Source: Burkholderiaceae bacterium
Lineage (GTDB): Bacteria; Pseudomonadota; Gammaproteobacteria; Burkholderiales; Burkholderiaceae_C
DNA: 64,000 nucleotides
Direction: 5' to 3'
NCBI GenBank assembly: GCA_016790575.1
Contig: JAEUOU010000023.1
Location: forward strand, 88,407-152,406
Part shown: piece after piece, positions 46,045 to 53,134 of the stretch
Layout: each line of letters starts with the position of its first letter
Numbering within the stretch: position 1 is the stretch's first letter
Notes under the pieces: model-generated
Seen by the model: only the letters and a program-made list of their open reading frames with translations
What the model was told of the DNA's origin: nothing
Databases searched by the model: none
Program-made: the position numbers and the translations under genes

Positions 46045-47904
46045 TTACTTCCGCGCCGGCGGCACATCCGTGCAACTGCCATGCGCCACCTCGGCCGCCA
46101 TGCCGATGCTCTCGCCCAGCGTGGGGTGCGGGTGGATGGTCTTGCCGATGTCGACCGCGTCGGCACCCATCTCGATCGCCAGTGCGATCTCGCCGATCAT
46201 GTCGCCCGCATGGGTGCCGACCATGCCCCCGCCCAGGATCTTGCCGTGGCCGTGGGCCTCGGGGGAATCGTCGAACAGCAGCTTGGTCACGCCTTCGTCG
46301 CGGCCGTTCGCAATGGCGCGGCCGGAAGCGGTCCAGGGGAACAGGCCTTTTTTCACCTTGATGCCCTGCGCCTTGGCCTGGTCTTCGGTCAAGCCGACCC
46401 AGGCCACCTCGGGGTCGGTGTAGGCCACGCTCGGGATCACGCGGGCGTTGAAGGCGGCGGCGGCCAGCTCTTTGTCGCCTTGCAGTTCACCGGCAATCAC
46501 TTCGGCCGCCACATGCGCTTCGTGCACCGCTTTGTGCGCCAGCATGGGCTGGCCCACGATGTCGCCGATGGCGAAGATGTGCGGCACGTTGGTGCGCATC
46601 TGGATGTCGACGTTGATGAAGCCGCGGTCGGTCACGGCCACGCCGGCCTTTTCGGCGGCGATCTTCTTGCCGTTGGGGGTGCGGCCCACGGCTTGCAACA
46701 CCAGGTCGTAGGTTTGTGGCGCGGGGGCGCTGCCGCCGTCTTCGGCTGGCGCAAACGTCACTTCGATGCCGGCCGGTGTCGCCTTGGCACCCACCGTCTT
46801 GGTCTTGAGCATGATGTTGTCGAAGCGCTTGGCGTTCATCTTCTGCCAGATCTTGACCAGGTCGCGGTCGGCGCCCTGCATCAGGCCGTCCATCATTTCC
46901 ACCACGTCCAGGCGCGCGCCCAAGGTGCTGTAGACCGTGCCCATTTCCAGGCCGATGATGCCGCCACCCAGGATCAGCATGCGCTTCGGAACACCCTTCA
47001 GCGCCAGCGCGCCGGTGCTATCGACAACGCGCGGATCGTCGGGCATGAAGGGCAGGCGCACGGCCTGGCTGCCGGCGGCGATGATGGCTTTTTTGAACGC
47101 CACCACTTTCTTGGTGCCGGTCTTTTCCTGGCCGGTGCCGGTGGTTTCCTCCACTTCCAGATGGTTGGCGCCGACAAAGTGGCCGTAGCCACGCACGGTG
47201 GTCACCTTGCGCATCTTGGCCATCGCGGCCAGGCCGCCAGTGAGTTTGCCAATGACCTTTTCCTTGTGGCCGCGCAGCTTGTCGATGTTGACCACGGGTG
47301 CGCCAAAGTCCACGCCCAGGTCGGCCATGTGGCTGACTTCGTCCATGACGGCGGCCACGTGCAGCAGCGCCTTGGACGGGATGCAGCCCACGTTCAGGCA
47401 GACGCCGCCCAGCGTGGCGTAGCGCTCGACGATGACCACCTTCAAGCCCAGATCGGCCGCACGGAAGGCGGCCGAGTAGCCGCCGGGGCCTCCGCCCAGG
47501 ACCAGGACGTCGCATTCCAGATCGGCGGAGCCGCCAAAGCTGGCCGCTGCAGGTGCCGCCACAGGCATTGAATTGATAGCAGAAGATGACGCGTTTGCGC
47601 CGGGTATTGCCACTTTTTGTTCTGAAACCGTGGGCGCAGCGGCGCTGGCGGCTCCGCTGGCGCCGGCGGCCACTTCGAGGGTCAGCACCACGGTGCCCTC
47701 GCTGACTTTGTCACCGAGCTGGACCTTCAGCGCCTTGACCACACCGGCGTGGCTGGAGGGGATTTCCATGGAGGCCTTGTCGCTCTCCACGGTCATCAGG
47801 CTTTGCTCGGCTTTGATCGTGTCGCCGGGTTTGACCAGCAGTTCGATGACGGCTACGTCTTTGAAATCCCCGATATCGGGGACCTTGATGTCGATCAGGC
47901 TCAT
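46045..47904 (-). CDS. lpdA: Dihydrolipoyl dehydrogenase with N-terminal lipoyl domain (PDH E3)
   Basis: E3 of the pyruvate dehydrogenase complex, reoxidising dihydrolipoamide with NAD. 619 residues: lipoyl domain 1-80 with Lys in VESDKASMEIPS, a linker (about 85-125), FAD motif GGGPGGYSAAFRAADLG, redox-active disulfide GGVCLNVGCIPSKALL, NAD motif LGGGIIGLEMGTVYSTLGA and the catalytic His-Glu of IHPHPTLGESIG. The linker (about 93-113) is encoded by a dispersed repeat. Last gene of aceE-aceF-BPH-lpdA; its 3' end is duplicated elsewhere in the window. Confidence 0.98.
   Translation of the reverse strand: MSLIDIKVPDIGDFKDVAVIELLVKPGDTIKAEQSLMTVESDKASMEIPSSHAGVVKALKVQLGDKVSEGTVVLTLEVAAGASGAASAAAPTVSEQKVAIPGANASSSAINSMPVAAPAAASFGGSADLECDVLVLGGGPGGYSAAFRAADLGLKVVIVERYATLGGVCLNVGCIPSKALLHVAAVMDEVSHMADLGVDFGAPVVNIDKLRGHKEKVIGKLTGGLAAMAKMRKVTTVRGYGHFVGANHLEVEETTGTGQEKTGTKKVVAFKKAIIAAGSQAVRLPFMPDDPRVVDSTGALALKGVPKRMLILGGGIIGLEMGTVYSTLGARLDVVEMMDGLMQGADRDLVKIWQKMNAKRFDNIMLKTKTVGAKATPAGIEVTFAPAEDGGSAPAPQTYDLVLQAVGRTPNGKKIAAEKAGVAVTDRGFINVDIQMRTNVPHIFAIGDIVGQPMLAHKAVHEAHVAAEVIAGELQGDKELAAAAFNARVIPSVAYTDPEVAWVGLTEDQAKAQGIKVKKGLFPWTASGRAIANGRDEGVTKLLFDDSPEAHGHGKILGGGMVGTHAGDMIGEIALAIEMGADAVDIGKTIHPHPTLGESIGMAAEVAHGSCTDVPPARK
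47567..47628 (+). repeat. Dispersed stem-loop repeat, type 1, inside lpdA
   Basis: Plus strand GAATTGATAGCAGAAGATGA, then CGCGTTTGCGCCGGGTATTG and CCACTTTTTG. Antisense to lpdA and translated there as SEQKVAIPGANASSSAINSM, between the lipoyl and FAD domains. Confidence 0.8.
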
Positions 47905-47941
47905 GAACAGTCTCCTGGCAAGCCGCGGCAGGGGCCGGGCG

Positions 47942-48526
47942 TTACGCTTTCAGTTTGAGGGTTTGCAACTCCACCGGGGCGGCGGAGTTCTTGTCGAATT
48001 CGCAGGCGGATTCCAGCGCGGCCACCGCCACTTCGCGGGCACTGCGGGCGCGCGGCCAGGCCGCATGCATCGCGCCCAGCGCAAAGGCGCGGCCCGATCC
48101 GATGGCCCAGAACTCCTCGAACTCGAACACTTCGCGGTAGCTGTAGACGCCGAAGATGCCGCTGGCATTGGCGATCAGCACGGTGAACTGGCTCGATTCG
48201 TAGGGGTCGTGCTCTTCTTCCTTGGTCTGCAGGAAGAAGTTTTCCTTGAGCAGCGGATGCAGCCGGGTGAAGGTGTCGAACACCGCGTCCTTGCTGCAAA
48301 GCAGGCGCTGCTCCGGCGGTAGCGCATTCAGGGCCTTGCGCACCACCGGAAAGTGCGCCACGGTACCGGCCATGCCCAGCCAGCTGGGGCCCGCCGGCGT
48401 GTCCACCCTGAAGAGCTTGCTGTTGGCCTCGTAGCGACGCGACAGGCGCGTGTCGCCGAAGGTCACCAGCGTGTCGGCAGCGATCGCCACCTGACCCGCC
48501 TTTTTCACGACCGCGATTGTTGTCAC
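47942..48526 (-). CDS. Proteasome-like peptidase, betaproteobacterial homologue (BPH)
   Basis: 194-residue Ntn-hydrolase of the HslV/Anbu/20S beta superfamily. The N-terminus MTTIAVVKKAGQVAIAADTL places a Thr directly after Met, as the processed nucleophile; Asp18 and Lys37 (NSKLFRV) complete the catalytic set. The C-terminal half has WAIGSGRAFALGAMHAAWP. Length and motifs fit the BPH group described in betaproteobacteria, which forms a double-ring peptidase; no ATPase partner such as HslU is adjacent. It lies between aceF and lpdA in the PDH operon, so a link to PDH quality control is possible but unproven. Confidence 0.88.
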   Translation of the reverse strand: MTTIAVVKKAGQVAIAADTLVTFGDTRLSRRYEANSKLFRVDTPAGPSWLGMAGTVAHFPVVRKALNALPPEQRLLCSKDAVFDTFTRLHPLLKENFFLQTKEEEHDPYESSQFTVLIANASGIFGVYSYREVFEFEEFWAIGSGRAFALGAMHAAWPRARSAREVAVAALESACEFDKNSAAPVELQTLKLKA

Positions 48527-48545
48527 CGCGCCGTCTCCGCCGCGA

Positions 48546-50237
48546 TCAGAGCAGCACCCGGCGGAAATCCGCCAGGATCTGACCCAGATAGGCGTTGAAA
48601 CGCGCGGCCGCCGCGCCGTCGATGACCCGGTGGTCCCAGGTCAGCGACAGCGGCAGCATCAGGCGGGGCACAAACTGCTTGCCGTCCCACACCGGCTCCA
48701 TCTGGCTCTTGCACACGCCCAGGATGGCGACTTCCGGCGCGTTGATGATGGGCGTGAAGTAACGCCCGCCGATGCCGCCCAGGCTGGAGATGGTGAAGGT
48801 GGCGCCGGACATGTCGGCCGGGCCGAGCTTGCCGTCACGGGCCTTCTTGGCCAGCTCGCCCATTTCCTGGCTGATCTGCAGGATGCCTTTCTTGTCGGCG
48901 TCCTTGATCACCGGCACCACCAGGCCGTTGGGGGTGTCGGCGGCAAAGCCGATGTGCCAGTACTGCTTGTAGACCAGCGCGTCGCCGTCCAGGCTGCTGT
49001 TGAACTCGGGGAACTTCTTGAGCGCCGCGACGCAGGCCTTGATCAGGAAGGCGAGCATCGTCACCTTGACGCCACTCTTCTCGTTTTCCTTGTTGGTGGA
49101 CACGCGGAAGGCTTCGAGCTCGGTGATGTCGGCGTCGTCATGGTTGGTGACGGCGGGAATCATCACCGCGTTGCGGAACAGATTGGCGCCGCTGATCTTC
49201 TTGATGCGCGACAGCTCCTTGCGCTCCACCGGGCCGAACTTGGCGAAGTCGACCTTGGGCCAGGGAATCAGGTTCAGTTCGCCACCGCCGGTGACCCCCC
49301 CGCCGGCGGCGGGTGCCTTGGCGGCCACCGCGGCAATCGCGCGGGTCTGGGTGGCGCCGCCCATCACCGCGCGGGTGAAGGCCTGCACGTCGTCCTGGGT
49401 GATGCGACCCTTGGGGCCGCTGCCCTTGAGTTCGTCCAGCGGCACGCCCAGTTCACGGGCGAACTTTCGCACCGACGGGGACGCGTGCGGCAGGCCGACC
49501 GGTGCGGTCGTGGGGTTGTGGGCCGGCGCCAGTGGCGCGGCCGCTGCAGCCGTCGGCGCGGAGGCGGAGGCAGAGACGGCTGCGGCCGGCGCACTCGCGG
49601 CCGCCGCAGCCGCGATTGGTGCCGGGGCTGCCGTGCCACCTTGCCCTTCCAGGATGGCCAGCAGGTCGCCGATGTTGACGGTGTCACCGAGCTTGACTTT
49701 CAGCTCCTTGATCACCCCCGCGGCCGACGAGGGGATTTCCATCGACGCCTTGTCCGACTCCACCGTGATCAGGCTTTGCTCGACCTTGACCGTGTCGCCA
49801 GGCTTGACGAACACCTCGATGACGGCGACGTCCTTGAAGTCGCCGATGTCGGGCACACGGACCTCGACCGGGCCGGCGGGTGGCGCAACCGCTGCAACCA
49901 CCGCACTCGCTATGCTTTCCGTAGCTGCAGGAGACGATTTTGCGCTGGGTATTGCCGATTTATCTTCAGAAACCGTCGCGGCAGGGCTGCTGGCGGCCCC
50001 TTCCGCCTCCAGCAGCAGCACCAGGGAGCCTTCGCTGACGGTATCGCCCAGCGCGACCTTGAGTTCACGCACCACACCGGCGTGGCTGGAGGGGATTTCC
50101 ATGGAGGCCTTGTCGCTCTCCACGGTGAGAAGCGACTGCTCGGCCTTGACGGTGTCGCCGGGTTTGACCAGCAGTTCGATGACTGCCACGTCCTTGAAGT
50201 CTCCGATATCCGGGACTTTCACTTCAATCAGTGCCAT
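48546..50237 (-). CDS. aceF: Dihydrolipoamide acetyltransferase (PDH E2), two lipoyl domains
   Basis: E2 core of the pyruvate dehydrogenase complex. 563 residues: lipoyl domain 1 (about 1-80, Lys in VESDKASMEIPS), linker, lipoyl domain 2 (about 120-195), Ala/Pro linkers, an E3-binding domain (SPSVRKFARELGVPLDEL) and the catalytic core with the C-terminal His in LTWDHRVIDGAAAARF. The first linker (about 88-110) is encoded by a dispersed repeat. It follows aceE by 18 bp. Confidence 0.97.
   Translation of the reverse strand: MALIEVKVPDIGDFKDVAVIELLVKPGDTVKAEQSLLTVESDKASMEIPSSHAGVVRELKVALGDTVSEGSLVLLLEAEGAASSPAATVSEDKSAIPSAKSSPAATESIASAVVAAVAPPAGPVEVRVPDIGDFKDVAVIEVFVKPGDTVKVEQSLITVESDKASMEIPSSAAGVIKELKVKLGDTVNIGDLLAILEGQGGTAAPAPIAAAAAASAPAAAVSASASAPTAAAAAPLAPAHNPTTAPVGLPHASPSVRKFARELGVPLDELKGSGPKGRITQDDVQAFTRAVMGGATQTRAIAAVAAKAPAAGGGVTGGGELNLIPWPKVDFAKFGPVERKELSRIKKISGANLFRNAVMIPAVTNHDDADITELEAFRVSTNKENEKSGVKVTMLAFLIKACVAALKKFPEFNSSLDGDALVYKQYWHIGFAADTPNGLVVPVIKDADKKGILQISQEMGELAKKARDGKLGPADMSGATFTISSLGGIGGRYFTPIINAPEVAILGVCKSQMEPVWDGKQFVPRLMLPLSLTWDHRVIDGAAAARFNAYLGQILADFRRVLL
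49908..49976 (+). repeat. Dispersed stem-loop repeat, type 1, inside aceF
   Basis: Stem GCTATGCTTTCCGTAGC, then TGCAGGAGACGATTTTGCGC, TGGGTATTGCCGATTTATC. Antisense to aceF; translated there as SEDKSAIPSAKSSPAATESI in the linker between the two lipoyl domains. Confidence 0.8.
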
Positions 50238-50255
50238 GTTGGTCTCCGGATGGGG

Positions 50256-52967
50256 TTAGGCGTACAGCGGGTTCACTTTGTCGGCCTTGATGCCGTACTT
50301 CGCAATGGCCTCGGCCACCTTGGCCACCGGCACCGTGCCCTCGTCGGCCAGCGACCGCAGGGCGGCCAGCACGATGTAGTGCCGGTTGATCTCGAAGTGC
50401 TCACGCAGCTTGCTGCGGAAATCGCTGCGGCCGAAACCGTCGGTGCCCAAAACCCGGTAGCTGCGCCCTTTGGGGATGAAAGGACGGATCTGCTCGGCAT
50501 AGTTCTTCATGTAGTCGGTCGACGCCACCACAGGCCCCGGATGGGCATCCAGTTGCTGCGAGACAAAGGGCACGCGGGCCGCTTCCTGCGGATGCAGCAG
50601 GTTCCAGCGCTCGCAATCCTGGCCATCGCGTGCCAGCTCGTTGAAGCTGGGGCAGCTCCACACATTGGCGGCCACGCCCCAGTCCACCGCCAGCAGCTCC
50701 TGCGCAGCCAGGCTCTCGCGCAATATGGAGCCGCTGCCCAGCAGCTGCACACGCGGGGTCATCTTGGGACCTTCCTTGCACAGGTACATGCCCTTGATGA
50801 TCTGGGCTTCCGTGCCCGGCGTCAGGCCGGGCATGGCGTAGTTTTCGTTCAGCAGGGTCAGGTAGTAGAAGACGTTTTCCTGCTTCTCCACCATGCGTTT
50901 GAGGCCGTGGTGCAGGATGACACCGACTTCATGCGCAAACGTCGGGTCGTAGCTGACACAGTTGGGAATGGTGCCGGCCAGGATGTGGCTGTGGCCGTCT
51001 TCGTGCTGCAGGCCTTCGCCGTTGAGTGTGGTGCGCCCGGAGGTCCCGCCCAGCAGGAAGCCGCGCGCCTGCATGTCGCCCGCCGCCCAGGCCAGGTCGC
51101 CAATGCGCTGGAAGCCGAACATCGAGTAGTACACGTAGAACGGCACCATGATGCGGTTGCTTGTTGAATAGCTGGTGGCAGCAGCAATCCAGCTGGCCAT
51201 GCCGCCCGCTTCGTTGATGCCCTCTTGCAGAATCTGCCCGGCCTTGTCCTCGCGGTAGTACATGACCTGGTCTTTGTCCACCGGGGTGTAGAGCTGGCCC
51301 TTGGGGTTGTAGATGCCGATCTGGCGGAACAGGCCTTCCATGCCGAAGGTACGGGCTTCGTCCACCAGGATGGGCACCACGCGCGGGCCCAGGGCCTGGT
51401 CGCGCAGCAGCTGCGTCACAAAGCGCACATAGGCCTGCGTGGTGCTGATCTCGCGCCCTTCGGCCGTGGGCTCCAGGATGGCCTTGAAAGTTTCCAGTGC
51501 GGGCACGGTGAACTGCTCGTCGGCCTTGGCGCGGCGCTTGGGCAGGTAGCCGCCCAGTGCCTTGCGGCGCTCGTGCAGGTAACGCATCTCGGGCGTGTCT
51601 TCGGCCGGCTTGTAGTAGGGCAGCTTTGGCAGCTCGCTGTCGGGAATGGGGATGCTGAAGCGGTCGCGGATGTACTTGATGTCTTCGTCGCTGAGCTTCT
51701 TGGTCTGGTGCACGGTGTTCTTGCCTTCACCGGCCTTGCCCATGCCATAGCCCTTGACGGTCTTGACCAGCAGCACGGTGGGCTGGCCGGTCTTGTTGTT
51801 GTGCGCGGCGTGGAAGGCGGCGTACACCTTCTCCGGCTGGTGGCCACCACGGCGCAGTTCGAAGATCTCTTCGTCCGTCATGTGCTCCACGAGCTTGAGG
51901 GTCTCGGGGTAGCGGCCAAAGAAGTTCTTGCGCACGAAGGCGCCGTCGTTGGCCTTCATGGCCTGGTAGTCACCGTCCAGCGTTTCCATCATGAGCTGCT
52001 TGAGCTTGCCACTCTTGTCGCGTGCCAGCAGCTCGTCCCAGCCCTTGCCCCAGATCAGCTTGATGACGTTCCAGCCCGAGCCACGGAATTCGCCTTCCAG
52101 CTCCTGGATGATCTTGCCGTTGCCGCGCACCGGTCCGTCCAGGCGCTGCAGGTTGCAGTTCACCACAAAGACCAGGTTGTCCAGCCCCTCGCGCGCGGCC
52201 AGGCCGATGGCGCCCAGCGATTCGGGCTCGTCCATCTCGCCGTCGCCCATGAAGGCCCAGACCTTGCGGTTCTCGGTGTTGGCAATGCCACGGGCGTGCA
52301 GGTACTTGAGGAAGCGTGCCTGGTAAATGGCCATCAGCGGCCCCAGACCCATGGACACGGTGGGGAACTGCCAGAAATCAGGCATGAGCTTGGGGTGCGG
52401 GTAGCTCGATAGCCCCTTGCCGTCCACCTCCTGGCGGAAGCTGTCGAGCTGCTCCTCGGTCAGGCGCCCTTCCAGGAAGGCGCGGGCGTAGATGCCGGGT
52501 GCACTGTGGCCCTGGATGTAGAGGCAGTCGCCGCCATGGTTCTCGCTCTCGGCATGCCAGAAGTGGTTGAAGCCTGCGCCCAGCATGCTGGCCAAGGACG
52601 CAAAGGAGCCAATGTGGCCGCCCAGGTCGCCGCCGTCGGAAGGGTTCAGGCGGTTGGCGCGCACCACCATGGCCATGGCGTTCCAGCGCATGTAGGCGCG
52701 CAGGCGCTTTTCGATGGCGATGTTGCCGGGGCAGCGCGCCTCTTGCTCGGGCTCGATGGTGTTCACATAGCCCGTGTTGGCCGAAAACGGCAGGTCAATG
52801 CTGTTCTGGCGCGCATGTTCCAGCAACTGCTCCAGCAGGTAGTGGGCGCGTTCGGGACCCTCTTTCTCGATGACGGCGGCCAAGGCCTCCATCCATTCGC
52901 GGGTTTCCTGTTGGTCGGCGTCGTTGGCGGCGGGGGCCCCTGTGGCAGTGTCTTGCTGGGCGGACAT
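50256..52967 (-). CDS. aceE: Pyruvate dehydrogenase E1 (homodimeric type)
   Basis: Thiamine-diphosphate-dependent E1 (903 residues) that decarboxylates pyruvate and acetylates the E2 lipoyl group. ThDP/Mg motif GDGEMDEPESLGAIGLAARE continues to NCNLQRLDGPVRGN; other E1 signatures are HFWHAESENHGGD, GRTTLNGEGLQHEDGHSHI and LRDQALGPRVVPILVDEART. ATG 52967 with GAGGAGA upstream is preferred to the frame opening at 53024. First gene of the PDH operon; 168 bp separate it from the divergent sensor kinase. Confidence 0.98.
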   Translation of the reverse strand: MSAQQDTATGAPAANDADQQETREWMEALAAVIEKEGPERAHYLLEQLLEHARQNSIDLPFSANTGYVNTIEPEQEARCPGNIAIEKRLRAYMRWNAMAMVVRANRLNPSDGGDLGGHIGSFASLASMLGAGFNHFWHAESENHGGDCLYIQGHSAPGIYARAFLEGRLTEEQLDSFRQEVDGKGLSSYPHPKLMPDFWQFPTVSMGLGPLMAIYQARFLKYLHARGIANTENRKVWAFMGDGEMDEPESLGAIGLAAREGLDNLVFVVNCNLQRLDGPVRGNGKIIQELEGEFRGSGWNVIKLIWGKGWDELLARDKSGKLKQLMMETLDGDYQAMKANDGAFVRKNFFGRYPETLKLVEHMTDEEIFELRRGGHQPEKVYAAFHAAHNNKTGQPTVLLVKTVKGYGMGKAGEGKNTVHQTKKLSDEDIKYIRDRFSIPIPDSELPKLPYYKPAEDTPEMRYLHERRKALGGYLPKRRAKADEQFTVPALETFKAILEPTAEGREISTTQAYVRFVTQLLRDQALGPRVVPILVDEARTFGMEGLFRQIGIYNPKGQLYTPVDKDQVMYYREDKAGQILQEGINEAGGMASWIAAATSYSTSNRIMVPFYVYYSMFGFQRIGDLAWAAGDMQARGFLLGGTSGRTTLNGEGLQHEDGHSHILAGTIPNCVSYDPTFAHEVGVILHHGLKRMVEKQENVFYYLTLLNENYAMPGLTPGTEAQIIKGMYLCKEGPKMTPRVQLLGSGSILRESLAAQELLAVDWGVAANVWSCPSFNELARDGQDCERWNLLHPQEAARVPFVSQQLDAHPGPVVASTDYMKNYAEQIRPFIPKGRSYRVLGTDGFGRSDFRSKLREHFEINRHYIVLAALRSLADEGTVPVAKVAEAIAKYGIKADKVNPLYA

Positions 52968-53134
52968 GCGCGTCTCCTCGGGTTGTGGTGGTGGCAATTT
53001 AGTGGGTTCACTCCATTTTTGCACATTTTTTTAATTTTTCAAATAGCGCCACTCAATTTTGTATTGTGAAATTCAGAGAAATTCATGCCTCGGCTTCCAA
53101 GGAGGCAAACACCCCCTCCCCTACACTTGAGGAC
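52968..53134. promoter_or_regulatory. AT-rich divergent promoter region aceE / sensor kinase
   Basis: An unusually AT-rich stretch (about 53015-53085) in this GC-rich DNA. On the minus strand TTGAGT and TAAAAA are spaced 17 bp apart, a plausible sigma70 promoter for aceE. A direct repeat GAAATTCA/GAAATTCA (10-bp period) at about 53067-53086 could bind a regulator, possibly the divergent two-component system. Confidence 0.4.

Noticed and set aside
48630..51167. 845-codon plus-strand open frame
   Set aside because: Antisense shadow of aceF and aceE caused by high GC content; no recognisable domain.
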